The position numbers were made by a program, and so were the translations under genes. The notes under the pieces were generated by a model, which searched no databases, had not been told where the DNA came from, and saw only the letters and a list, made by a program, of their open reading frames with translations. Source: Clostridia bacterium (GTDB lineage Bacteria; Bacillota; Clostridia; Oscillospirales; CAG-272). Taken from it: a stretch of 33,656 nt of DNA. Below are positions 14,619 to 22,704 of this stretch, in pieces. Location: assembly GCA_017508195.1 (NCBI GenBank), contig JAFVZL010000043.1, forward strand, positions 1 to 33,656, given 5' to 3'. Positions within the stretch are counted from its first letter, which is position 1, and every line of letters begins with the position of its first letter.

Positions 14619-14647
14619 ATTATAACACATGCGCGCCCACATTACAA
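14619..14647 (-). promoter_or_regulatory. Promoter of the rpiR operon (minus strand)
   Basis: On the minus strand: TTGTAA (14647-14642), 17-nt spacer, TATAAT (14624-14619). Transcription would start about 30 nt upstream of the chosen ATG. Confidence 0.8.
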
Positions 14648-14654
14648 TAGTTAA

Positions 14655-14695
14655 AAAGCAACAAAAATCGAGGACTGTATTTTACAATCCTCGAT
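14655..14695 (-). terminator. Terminator of the crp-ABC importer operon (minus strand)
   Basis: Minus-strand stem ATCGAGGA/TCCTCGAT extended by TGTA/TACA across one mismatch, then TTTTTGTTGCTTTTT. It lies 7 nt after the ATPase stop and just before the rpiR promoter. Confidence 0.87.
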
Positions 14696-14701
14696 ATAAA
14701 G

Positions 14702-15289
14702 CTATATCCTTGAAAGCCTGATCAGATCGTCAACTTCAACAGTATCTAAAAGGGGATCATGCGAAACAAAGATTATCAATCTTCTGTTGCTCTCCTCTCG
14801 GATAATATCCACAACTGTAGATACCAGTGAGCTGTCAAGCTCCTTCGTAGGCTCATCCAGCAAAAGGATATCGGATTTACGTGCCAAAGCACGAGCAAGC
14901 GCAATCCTTTGCTTCATCCCACCGGAGAGCTTTGAAGGCTTACGCAAAAGCTCATTATCACTAAATCCAAGCCTATATAACAAAGCGCGAACGGACTCTT
15001 TATCATTCTCGTCAGCATCATTAAAAGACGCTACAATAACATTATCAAGCGCGCTAAGCCAGGGGAGAAGCCTATGCTCTTGGAATAGGTAAGATATATC
15101 TCCGTCGCGATCGACAGATCCGCTAAAATCCTTGTCGATACCTGCAATAATTCTGAGAAGAGTGGTCTTACCAACTCCGCTGGGTCCCGTTATACGCACA
15201 AGTCCTGTGTCACCCAAAGCGAATGACAGGTTAGAGAATAGCGTTTTATCATCGAAAGTCTTGGTTAGATCAGTAACTACTATTCCCAT
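14702..15289 (-). CDS. ABC importer ATP-binding protein (NitT/TauT-like family)
   Basis: 195-aa ATPase, shorter than the usual 240-260 for this family. Walker A is GPSGVGKTT (35-43), the Q-loop is FQEHRLLPWLSALDNV (Q70), the signature LSGGMKQRIALARAL (121-135), Walker B LLLDEP (D145, E146) and the H-loop SHD. The PWLSALDNV block is typical of the nitrate/sulfonate/taurine/thiamine-precursor importers. Its start overlaps the permease stop by 10 nt. It should energise the adjacent permease and lipoprotein. The C-terminus stops soon after the H-loop region, so no extra regulatory domain is present. Confidence 0.93.
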   Translation of the reverse strand: MGIVVTDLTKTFDDKTLFSNLSFALGDTGLVRITGPSGVGKTTLLRIIAGIDKDFSGSVDRDGDISYLFQEHRLLPWLSALDNVIVASFNDADENDKESVRALLYRLGFSDNELLRKPSKLSGGMKQRIALARALARKSDILLLDEPTKELDSSLVSTVVDIIREESNRRLIIFVSHDPLLDTVEVDDLIRLSRI

Positions 15290-16032
15290 ATCTTTGCCGC
15301 CTTTCGAAGTAAGAGTTTTATTAGTATTTCAACGATAAAGCTGAGCAGAACTACAACGAAAGTCCACGCCAGCAATTCTTCTCCCATCAAAAAGAACTTA
15401 GCATTCGCAATTTCTCTGCCTATGGAATGTTTTGTATAAGTTATAATTTCTGCTGCAATACCGGACTTCCAAGCAAGACCGGATGCCGTAATTATTGCCG
15501 GAAGAACGCCCTTGATCATGGTAGGAACCGTGAGATACCAAAGCTTTTTTGATGGAGTAAAATTATAGATTTCGACCATCTCGAGAAGCTCTTTATCAGG
15601 CTCATGCATAGCATCATGTGCGCTTTGCCAAACAACAGGGAAGACGATAAGCACTGCTATGAGAGAAGGTATAACAGCCTCGGATAAAAGAAGCCAGAGT
15701 ATCATGATAAAGGATGCAACGGGCGTGCACCTTATTACAGTTACGATAGGTGTTAGAAGATATTCAAGAGGCTTGAAGAAGTGCGCACAGATTGCAAGAG
15801 CAAGCGAGAGCACGACACCTATAACGAATCCCATGGTTATCCTGAGGAGCGACAAAAAAATCGAAGTCCAGAAATGTGCCGTGAACACAAGTCCGAATAG
15901 AACAGCAAATATTTCGGAAAGCGGCGGCACAATGAATGATACATTAACAGTTCTCGCTAAAACTTCCCAAACAAGGAGCAGCAGTGTCACCGCTATCGCA
16001 TAAGGTAATAGGCTTCTCAGCTTATTTTTCAT
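15280..16032 (-). CDS. ABC importer permease (BPD_transp_1)
   Basis: About 250-aa inner-membrane permease with roughly six hydrophobic segments. The EAA loop region is recognisable (ELLEMVEIYNFTPSKKLWYLTVP), followed by TASGLAWKSGIAAEI, as in SsuC/TauC/ThiX-like permeases. The start MKNKLRSLLPYAIAV was preferred; upstream in-frame starts at 16044 or 16086 would overlap the substrate-binding protein gene more deeply and have no better ribosome-binding site. It is part of the four-gene crp-SBP-permease-ATPase operon. The substrate cannot be read from the sequence. Confidence 0.9.
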   Translation of the reverse strand: MKNKLRSLLPYAIAVTLLLLVWEVLARTVNVSFIVPPLSEIFAVLFGLVFTAHFWTSIFLSLLRITMGFVIGVVLSLALAICAHFFKPLEYLLTPIVTVIRCTPVASFIMILWLLLSEAVIPSLIAVLIVFPVVWQSAHDAMHEPDKELLEMVEIYNFTPSKKLWYLTVPTMIKGVLPAIITASGLAWKSGIAAEIITYTKHSIGREIANAKFFLMGEELLAWTFVVVLLSFIVEILIKLLLRKAAKIWE

Positions 16033-16966
16033 AATAGAAGTCATCTTTTGGAAGTGCCTGACCGATGGCGTTATAGAAGCCAACAAGCGTAGTCTTCATA
16101 TCATCTCCGTCAATATATACAATTGAGCCATAGAGATTAGCGAGCGCGCTTTTTGCAAGTGCTTCTTTAGGAGTAATACCTGCTTTAACGATCATATCGA
16201 CCGCACTTTCAAAGTTATCCTTGTTATTAATATACTCGATAGAATCCTTGTAATCGTTAAGGAAGCTATCAACAACGCTCTTATGCTCGGCAAGGAAGCT
16301 GTTTTTAACAACGATGCATCCCATAGCAAGCGGGGTGTCAGATACCTTATCCCACTCTTGCGATATGTTAAGATCAATTGTATATGTGTTGCCCTTAGCC
16401 TGTGCGTTGGTAATTGCAGTAGAAGCCATCGGCTCAGGAAGCACCGCAATAGAAACCTCGTTGTTAGCAACCGCGGCTGCAAGTGCAGGGTGATCTGCCA
16501 TAACCTCGATCTTAACATCGATATCGACGGAATCAAAGATGTAATTCAGGATCGGTACCGTAGTAGAATTAGCCACAGAGGTATAGATCGTCTTACCGTC
16601 AAGGTCCTCAATAGAGCTTACCGTTGTTTTTGAATCAGTAAGAAGATAAAGCGAACCAAGGCAATTGATTGCGATAACAGAAACATCGAGCTTTTCAGCT
16701 TGAAGAGCGGCAACATTTGTGGGAAGACAAAGCATATCGAGCTCCCCCTTCATCAAAAGCGGAATAGCAAGATCGGGAGAGGCGTAATTTGTGAAGATAT
16801 ACTTATCTTCGTTGTCCTTGTTTTCATCGATCAGCTGAGCCATACCCATACCGGTAGGACCGTTCAGAACACCGATCTTAATTGCGGTAGTATCGACGGG
16901 ACCGCATGATACGGCAAGGAGAACAACTGTTGCAAATACGAGTAGAATTGAGATGATTTTTTTCAT
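16022..16966 (-). CDS. ABC importer substrate-binding lipoprotein (NMT1/SsuA-like)
   Basis: 314-aa secreted lipoprotein. A positively charged start (MKK), a hydrophobic core and LLAVSC place the lipid-modified cysteine at C21. The mature part is a type II periplasmic-binding fold of the NMT1/SsuA/ThiY group (IKIGVLNGPTGMGMAQLIDE; LMKGELDMLCLP; VLPEPMASTAI). Candidate ligands in this group are sulfonates, nitrate, and thiamine or riboflavin precursors; nothing here distinguishes them. No TPP or FMN riboswitch is visible at the operon start. The ATG overlaps the regulator stop (ATGA), with AAAGGAT as ribosome-binding site inside the regulator gene. Confidence 0.92.
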   Translation of the reverse strand: MKKIISILLVFATVVLLAVSCGPVDTTAIKIGVLNGPTGMGMAQLIDENKDNEDKYIFTNYASPDLAIPLLMKGELDMLCLPTNVAALQAEKLDVSVIAINCLGSLYLLTDSKTTVSSIEDLDGKTIYTSVANSTTVPILNYIFDSVDIDVKIEVMADHPALAAAVANNEVSIAVLPEPMASTAITNAQAKGNTYTIDLNISQEWDKVSDTPLAMGCIVVKNSFLAEHKSVVDSFLNDYKDSIEYINNKDNFESAVDMIVKAGITPKEALAKSALANLYGSIVYIDGDDMKTTLVGFYNAIGQALPKDDFYYEK

Positions 16967-17637
16967 TTTATTATCCTTTCGAGACCTTCTCGGTCAATAA
17001 TATGTAAAATTTTGTTATCATATTGAATAAATTTGGACGCCGATAAGGACCCTAAAGCCCTATACAGCGACGCTCTTCCAACGCCAAGCGTCTGAGCAGT
17101 CTTTTGCTTATTAAACGGAAAGCTTACGTTTCCGACCTCACGGCACTGTCGCAAAAGATAATGTGCGAGTTTTTCTTCAACTGTACCCTCGGAGAAGGTG
17201 GCAATGCGCTCGTTAAGGAATCTTATCCGTTCTGCAAAGAATTCTATAATGTTTCTTGTAACGGAAGGATATTTCCCCATAAGCAGATATAGATCCTGTC
17301 CATCAACAAAAAGAATCGTAGATGCTACCTTAGCACGGACAATAGTAGGGAACTCCTCGTGATCGGATAGAGCACCGACGATTCCGAAGGTTCCCCCGAC
17401 TCCAATCGAATTAATTCTCACGTCCAAAGTGTTTCCGCACGCCTTAAAAACGTCACACTCGCCTTTGATGACAAAACCGACCTTCTTTTCAAAAGTATCG
17501 GGAGAAAAAATTATTTCACCCCTTGAGTAATCCGCGGTAACGTATCTCAGACTTGATATAATATCGTCAAACAGTTCATCCGAGGTACTTTCCAGCAAGA
17601 ATGAGTGACGAAGTATTTCAACATATTCTTTTCTCAT
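16963..17637 (-). CDS. Crp/Fnr family transcriptional regulator
   Basis: 224-aa regulator with an N-terminal cyclic-nucleotide-binding-type beta-barrel (about 10-125, with GEIIFSPDTFEKKVGFVIKG), a dimerisation helix, and a C-terminal winged helix (NKQKTAQTLGVGRASLYRALGSL). There is no N-terminal cysteine cluster of the FNR type. The ATG at 17637 follows GGGGGGT closely; a TTG four codons upstream is possible. It leads the importer operon and is transcribed away from cdaA. Dyads around its promoter (TTGA-N8-TCAA at 17685-17700, TCAATATTGA at 17697-17706) suggest autoregulation. The effector is unknown. Confidence 0.92.
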   Translation of the reverse strand: MRKEYVEILRHSFLLESTSDELFDDIISSLRYVTADYSRGEIIFSPDTFEKKVGFVIKGECDVFKACGNTLDVRINSIGVGGTFGIVGALSDHEEFPTIVRAKVASTILFVDGQDLYLLMGKYPSVTRNIIEFFAERIRFLNERIATFSEGTVEEKLAHYLLRQCREVGNVSFPFNKQKTAQTLGVGRASLYRALGSLSASKFIQYDNKILHIIDREGLERIIK

Positions 17638-17671
17638 CGAACCCCCCAATAAAGTGTCTTATCTGATACAG

Positions 17672-17700
17672 ATTATATCATTATTTGAATAATTTGTCAA
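17672..17700 (-). promoter_or_regulatory. Promoter of the crp-ABC importer operon (minus strand)
   Basis: On the minus strand a perfect TTGACA (17700-17695), 17-nt spacer and TATAAT (17677-17672) with TGA as an extended -10. Confidence 0.92.
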
Positions 17701-17735
17701 TATTGAAAATAAAAAAACAGTGTTAAATAATTAAC
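17685..17735. promoter_or_regulatory. Candidate operator dyads between crp and cdaA
   Basis: Three inverted repeats lie between the divergent promoters: TTGA-N8-TCAA (17685-17700), TCAATATTGA (17697-17706), and GTTAA-ATAA-TTAAC (17722-17735). The first two overlap the -35 of the regulator promoter. They are plausible Crp/Fnr-type sites, but the region is AT-rich and chance dyads are likely. Confidence 0.4.
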
Positions 17736-17759
17736 TTTTATAAAAAAAAGAAATATTTG

Positions 17760-17788
17760 TTGCAATTTTTTCACCCGTGTGCTATACT
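17760..17788 (+). promoter_or_regulatory. Promoter of the cdaA operon
   Basis: TTGCAA (17760-17765), 17-nt spacer, TATACT (17783-17788), with TGC as an extended -10. Confidence 0.85.
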
Positions 17789-17837
17789 TTAATATGTTAT
17801 TTTATATTATTTTTATATATCTTGCATGAGGTACTCT

Positions 17838-18680
17838 ATGTATACAGATATTCCAATAAAAAATTTTGATTTTTCTACGTTCTGGCAATCGCTTTGCGAG
17901 GTCGTATGCAACTTCGATCTCTTTGATGCCATTGAAATATTCATACTTACGTTTATATTTTTCTTTACGTTCAGATTTTTGAAGGCAAGAAAATCCCTGA
18001 CGCTTTTTATCGGCATTCTGCTTTGTCTTGGTTTGCTTGCCGTATCTGCTCATTTTGAATTCAAGGTTCTCGAATCCATACTGACCGGCATTGCTTCATC
18101 GGGAGTAATCGTAATTTTGATTATTTTCCAGCCTGAGATCAGAGAAGCTCTCGACAGAGTGGTAAACGGCTCATTAACCGATATAATGTCATTTGGTGAC
18201 AGGAAGAAAAAACGAGAGCTTTATCACAACGTTATTGAAAACGTATGTGCTGCTGTGAAAGAGCTTTCCGCTGAATCCACCGGTGCGCTCATCGTTATCG
18301 AGAGAACAACAGAGCTATCCGATATTGCACAGACCGGTATCACTATCAACGCAGATTGCAACGCGTTGCTCTTGCGTAATTTGTTTTACAACAAAGCCCC
18401 ATTACATGACGGCGCTATCGTTATTATTGAGGGAAAAATCGCCTCAGCAGGCTGTTTTCTTCCGCTCACCAGACGCTCGGATATCGATCCCGACCTAGGT
18501 ACAAGACACAGAGCCGCTCTTGGTATGTCTGAGTCCAGCGATGCCATCATTATCGTTGTTTCAGAGGAAACGGGCAATATTTCCGTAGCGCACGACTTCA
18601 ACCTTAATCGTAACATCACTGTTGAGGAGCTTCATAACTACCTTACAGAGAAGATTATCCGCACAAGCGGAAATAATTGA
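17838..18680 (+). CDS. cdaA: Diadenylate cyclase CdaA
   Basis: 280-aa membrane-anchored DisA_N-domain enzyme that condenses two ATP to c-di-AMP, which controls potassium and osmolyte homeostasis. Three N-terminal hydrophobic segments (about 29-48, 52-70, 83-98) precede the catalytic domain, with DGA at 191-193 and RHR at 223-225. The ATG at 17838 was chosen because GAGG (17828-17831) sits 6 nt upstream and overlaps the alternative upstream ATG at 17826. The usual partner gene cdaR (ybbR) is missing; a 34-codon membrane ORF lies 10 nt downstream in its place. No glmM follows either. Confidence 0.97.
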   Translation: MYTDIPIKNFDFSTFWQSLCEVVCNFDLFDAIEIFILTFIFFFTFRFLKARKSLTLFIGILLCLGLLAVSAHFEFKVLESILTGIASSGVIVILIIFQPEIREALDRVVNGSLTDIMSFGDRKKKRELYHNVIENVCAAVKELSAESTGALIVIERTTELSDIAQTGITINADCNALLLRNLFYNKAPLHDGAIVIIEGKIASAGCFLPLTRRSDIDPDLGTRHRAALGMSESSDAIIIVVSEETGNISVAHDFNLNRNITVEELHNYLTEKIIRTSGNN

Positions 18681-18690
18681 GAGGTGTACC

Positions 18691-18795
18691 GTGAACAAAA
18701 AAATATTAGGCGTGAAAATCGGCACAATTCTCGTGTTTATACTTAGTATAGCAGCCGCATTCATCACATGGCTGCTCGTCAACATAGTTGTATGA
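18691..18795 (+). CDS. 34-aa single-pass membrane peptide, possible minimal YbbR/CdaR remnant
   Basis: A short ORF with a GTG start and GAGAGGT at good spacing. It lies 10 nt after cdaA and its stop overlaps the next start (ATGA). That tight packing on both sides supports real translation. The product starts MNKKILGVKIG and continues with one hydrophobic helix containing ILSIAAAFITWLLVN. This resembles the N-terminal transmembrane segment of YbbR/CdaR proteins (pattern ILSLLLAFxLWLxVN), which normally follow cdaA; the extracytoplasmic YbbR repeats are absent. It could be a reduced CdaR still touching the CdaA membrane helices, a degenerate relic, or an unrelated peptide. Homology is inferred from pattern and position only. 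Confidence 0.6.
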   Translation: MNKKILGVKIGTILVFILSIAAAFITWLLVNIVV

Positions 18796-20402
18796 TCTCA
18801 TACGCACTTTACGTTGTCAGCAATATTGCACTCCCGTTTCGCGCCTCTATCAAAGAGGCGCTTTCGGTTGCTTCACGCAAGCTGAATTCGGCAGGTATAT
18901 TACATTCCCCCCTAGACCTGTATGTATATCGCAGAAGTATAGATGCCAGAAACAAATCGGACATCAAATTTGTTTATTCCATAGCATTAAGATCACCCGA
19001 GGTCCCACCGGCACACGAAAAGCTTGCTAAGCTCGGAATTACCAGAGTAGAGTATTCCTCGCCCGTGTTTGAGGTTGGCGAAAAAAAAGCAACGGCGCCA
19101 ATCGTAGTTGTAGGTAGCGGTCCCGCCGGGCTTTTTGCCTCGCTTATTCTTGCGGAGGCAGGTTTCAAGGTCAGGCTTATTGAGCGCGGCGGATGTGTGG
19201 ATGAGAGAAAATCGGCCGTAGAATTCTTTAAGAAAACGAGAATCCTCGATCCGAATACAAATATTCAGTTTGGAGCAGGCGGGGCGGGTACTTTCTCAGA
19301 TGGTAAGCTCGTTACGAGAATCAACGATCCAATGTGCTCATACGTTCTCGAGCGTTTTGTTGAATTTGGCGCTCCCGAGGAAATTCTTTATCTGGCAAAG
19401 CCACATATTGGTACCGATATACTTTCTTCGGTTGTAGATAACATACTGAAACGTATCGAGGAGCTCGGATCATCCGTCCATTACCACACGACTATGCTCG
19501 ACTTCAAAGATACCTGTGGAACGATCAAGAATGTAGTCACAGATAAAGGTGAGATCGAATGCTCGGCGGTGATCCTTGCAATCGGACATAGCGCGCGGGA
19601 TACCTATAAATGTCTCTTAGATCACTCAATGGATATTTCCTCTAAAGACTTTTCGGTCGGAATGAGGATAGAACACAAGCGGCGTATGATAGACGAGGCG
19701 CTTTACGGAGATAACGCGCAGGATCCTCTTTTACCAAGCGGAGAATATAACCTCTCACATAACACCAAGGTGCGAGGAGTTTATACTTTTTGTATGTGCC
19801 CGGGCGGCGAGGTTGTAGCAGCCACAAGTGAAACAGACGGTGTCGTGGTAAACGGTATGAGCGAGCACGCAAGATCCGGGGAGAACTCCAACTGCGCTGT
19901 CTGTTGCAGCGTTTTCCGTGCGGATTACGGCTCTACACCCGAGAGTGCAATAGAATTCCAGAGAAAGATCGAAAGAGCAGCCTTTCACTCTGCGGGTAAA
20001 AACTATAACGCACCAATAATTACCGTAGGAGATTTTCTTCGAGGTGAATGTAAGCGAGATCCTTACGACGTAATCCCCACATATATGAATGGCTCGGGAG
20101 TTACTCTCACTTCTCCCGAAAGATATCTTCCAAGCTTCGTTACCGAAGCAATAAAGGGAGCTCTCTTGAGCTTCGATAAAAAAATTCAAGGATTCGCATC
20201 TTTCGGTTCAGTCCTTACAGGTCCGGAGACCAGGACAAGTTCTCCGATAAGAATTCAACGTTCACAAGATACGCGACTTGCGACGGGTTACAATAATCTT
20301 TTTCCTTCCGGAGAAGGAGCAGGATATGCCGGCGGTATTTCCAGCGCGGCAATAGACGGTGTCAAGTGCGCCCTTGCACTGATGAAAATATACAGACCAT
20401 AA
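18792..20402 (+). CDS. COG2509-type FAD-dependent dehydrogenase
   Basis: 536-aa flavoprotein of the uncharacterised COG2509 family. An N-terminal domain (about 1-95) precedes the FAD-binding Rossmann motif VVGSGPAGLFA (GSGPAG about 108-113). The next conserved block is FGAGGAGTFSDGKL, and the C-terminal FAD segment is FPSGEGAGYAGGISSAAIDG. The substrate is unknown. The start at 18792 was chosen because its ATG overlaps the stop of the small membrane ORF; an in-frame upstream ATG at 18768 would lie inside that ORF. It belongs to the cdaA transcription unit. Confidence 0.9.
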   Translation: MISYALYVVSNIALPFRASIKEALSVASRKLNSAGILHSPLDLYVYRRSIDARNKSDIKFVYSIALRSPEVPPAHEKLAKLGITRVEYSSPVFEVGEKKATAPIVVVGSGPAGLFASLILAEAGFKVRLIERGGCVDERKSAVEFFKKTRILDPNTNIQFGAGGAGTFSDGKLVTRINDPMCSYVLERFVEFGAPEEILYLAKPHIGTDILSSVVDNILKRIEELGSSVHYHTTMLDFKDTCGTIKNVVTDKGEIECSAVILAIGHSARDTYKCLLDHSMDISSKDFSVGMRIEHKRRMIDEALYGDNAQDPLLPSGEYNLSHNTKVRGVYTFCMCPGGEVVAATSETDGVVVNGMSEHARSGENSNCAVCCSVFRADYGSTPESAIEFQRKIERAAFHSAGKNYNAPIITVGDFLRGECKRDPYDVIPTYMNGSGVTLTSPERYLPSFVTEAIKGALLSFDKKIQGFASFGSVLTGPETRTSSPIRIQRSQDTRLATGYNNLFPSGEGAGYAGGISSAAIDGVKCALALMKIYRP

Positions 20403-20487
20403 TTGCGGGTGAAATCAAGACCGCACCCCTCGCAGAGGGTAGCTGCGCTTAATTTGTTATTAAATTGAAAGGCGGGTCCGTGACCCG
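20403..20487 (+). other. Intergenic hairpins upstream of and across the recJ start
   Basis: The gap between the flavoprotein and recJ contains a small stem CCCTC-GCA-GAGGG and, across the proposed recJ start, CGGGTC (20473-20478)/GACCCG (20482-20487) with loop CGT. The second hairpin would bury the GTG codon (20480-20482) and lies directly after AAAGG. No known RNA family was recognised. Confidence 0.4.
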
Positions 20488-22693
20488 ACTAACGGTAAAA
20501 ATGAATATAAAAGAAAAAAACAGGGAGAAGATCTGGCTGTCAAAGCAGGACACCTCACCCGAGGCTCTTGAATCCCAGGATCTTATTGCCCGCAAGCTGA
20601 GGGTTGATCCCATAGTCGCAAAGCTACTTTATATCCGCGGCTATACCAACCCGTCTTCCGCTATGTCTTTTTTACGCATGGAGGATGAAATTTTCATTAA
20701 TCCCTTCAGGATGAAGGATATGGAAAAGGCGGTCGCAAGAATACGTAAGGCCGTTGAATCCAAAGAGAAGATTACTATCTACGGAGATTATGACGTAGAC
20801 GGAGTAACGTCGGTATGTACACTTTATCTTTATCTTCAATCCAAGGGGGCAAACGTTGACTATTACATACCCAACCGCTCCGGTGAAGGATACGGTGTTT
20901 CCTGTTCTGCAATCGATGCTATAAAAGAAAACGGCACGACACTGATCATCACCGTTGACACGGGTGTTACCGCAACAGAGGAGGTTCTCTACGCTAAAAG
21001 CATCGGTGTCGATTTTGTAGTAACAGATCACCACGAGTGCCGTTCCGATCTTCCTTTAGCTGAGGCGGTCATTAACCCACACAGGCCTGACTGCGAGTAT
21101 CCATTCAAGGAGCTCGCCGGAGTAGGCGTAGTTTTCAAGCTTCTTTGTGCATATGAGGAAAGTACATACGGTGTTAATAGGAGAACCGCAACCTACAACG
21201 TTATTAAGGAATACGCAGACCTTGTTTGTATTGGAACGATTGCCGATGTTATGCCCATCAAGGAGGAAAACAGGATAATCGTAAAGTACGGTCTCGGAAT
21301 GATCGACACAACCGACCGTCCCGGACTTCTGGCACTCATCGATGCGGCAAGCGGAAGAGATGCACGCAGAAACGATCGCTCGATGAAAAGAAAGAAAAAA
21401 GCAAAAATAACTTCGAGCTTCATAGGCTTTACTCTGGCGCCGAGAATAAATGCAGCAGGAAGAGTCAGAAGTGCAACAGTAGCCGTTGAGCTATTTCTGT
21501 CTGACAATTATGATGACGCTATGGAAATTGCAACCGAGTTATGCAACGCAAACAAGGAGCGCCAGGCAGAGGAAAATACCATAATGCTCGAAGCCTATAA
21601 GAAGATCGATGCGCTTGATATCGACCGTTATCCCGTTATCGTGCTTGATGCAAATGATTGGCACCACGGAGTAATAGGTATAGTATCATCCAGAATCACC
21701 GAAAAATATTCTCGCCCATCAATACTTGTTTCCTTCGAGGGTAACGAGGGTATACCATCAAACGAGGACATCGGTAAGGGTTCCGGAAGAAGCATAAAAG
21801 GACTCAATATGGTCGATGCTCTATGCCACTGCTCCGACCTTCTTGTAAAATTCGGCGGACACGAGCTTGCCGCCGGACTTTCGGTTACCCGAGAAAACCT
21901 TCCTCTCTTCAGAGAAAAGATTAATGAATATGCAAGAGAACAGCTTACTGACAGTGATATGGTTCACGTTATTGAGGCTGATATGGAAATCCCATTCTCA
22001 AGTATATCTTTAGCTCTTGCCGAGTCTATATCTCAGCTTGAGCCCTTCGGTGTTGGTAACCCCGTCCCATTATTTATTGTCAAGGGAGTGCATTTGTTTG
22101 AGCTTTCCGGAATCAGCGACGGGAAGCACTCGAAAATGGTTCTCGGAGACGGTGAAAAAACTATATCTGCTATGTGCTTTTCAAACTCTCCCGATTCTCT
22201 TGGAGTTTATGTAGGTGACAAGGTGGATTGCCTGTTTTCGCTTGATATCAACGAATGGCAGGATAGAAGAAATGTACAGCTTGTTGTAAGAGATATCAAG
22301 GCATCCGAGTCTCAACTTAACGCTCACGGCAAAGAGGTAGACCGTTTTATAGAAATTAAGAACGGTGATCCGATCAGAGCCGAAGAGGATGTTATCCCGT
22401 CAAGAGAGGACTTTGTTCTGACATACAGATTTATTCAGAATGCACTGCATCAGGGGCAGGACACATTTTCACACAGAGACCTTGTATCCAAGCTTTCTCA
22501 TGGTCACACCGCAAAGGGGATCAATTACGTCAAGCTGAAATTTATTTTTATGATATTCACAGAAATGAATATCGTTTCAATAGAGGAGATAGAGAGCGAC
22601 GTTTATAAGTTCAACCTGCATTTCTCGTCATCCAAAAAGGACCTCGAGAAATCGGGAATACTCAAGAAATTACGCTCTCAGCTCAGAGTATAA
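20480..22693 (+). CDS. recJ: Single-stranded-DNA-specific exonuclease RecJ
   Basis: About 737-aa RecJ, a 5'-3' ssDNA exonuclease of recombination and repair. DHH phosphoesterase motifs are present: GDYDVDGVTS, VDTGVTA and TDHHE. Later blocks are WHHGVIGIVSSRI, GSGRS and GGHELAAG (DHHA1), and an OB-type region follows. A lysine/arginine-rich insertion lies between the DHH and DHHA1 parts (SMKRKKKAK). The GTG start at 20480 was chosen because AAAGG lies 7 nt upstream; the ATG at 20501 is the alternative and has a weaker site. The gene is followed by rel after 11 nt. Confidence 0.94.
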   Translation: MTRLTVKMNIKEKNREKIWLSKQDTSPEALESQDLIARKLRVDPIVAKLLYIRGYTNPSSAMSFLRMEDEIFINPFRMKDMEKAVARIRKAVESKEKITIYGDYDVDGVTSVCTLYLYLQSKGANVDYYIPNRSGEGYGVSCSAIDAIKENGTTLIITVDTGVTATEEVLYAKSIGVDFVVTDHHECRSDLPLAEAVINPHRPDCEYPFKELAGVGVVFKLLCAYEESTYGVNRRTATYNVIKEYADLVCIGTIADVMPIKEENRIIVKYGLGMIDTTDRPGLLALIDAASGRDARRNDRSMKRKKKAKITSSFIGFTLAPRINAAGRVRSATVAVELFLSDNYDDAMEIATELCNANKERQAEENTIMLEAYKKIDALDIDRYPVIVLDANDWHHGVIGIVSSRITEKYSRPSILVSFEGNEGIPSNEDIGKGSGRSIKGLNMVDALCHCSDLLVKFGGHELAAGLSVTRENLPLFREKINEYAREQLTDSDMVHVIEADMEIPFSSISLALAESISQLEPFGVGNPVPLFIVKGVHLFELSGISDGKHSKMVLGDGEKTISAMCFSNSPDSLGVYVGDKVDCLFSLDINEWQDRRNVQLVVRDIKASESQLNAHGKEVDRFIEIKNGDPIRAEEDVIPSREDFVLTYRFIQNALHQGQDTFSHRDLVSKLSHGHTAKGINYVKLKFIFMIFTEMNIVSIEEIESDVYKFNLHFSSSKKDLEKSGILKKLRSQLRV

Positions 22694-22704
22694 TTGGTGA
22701 TATT

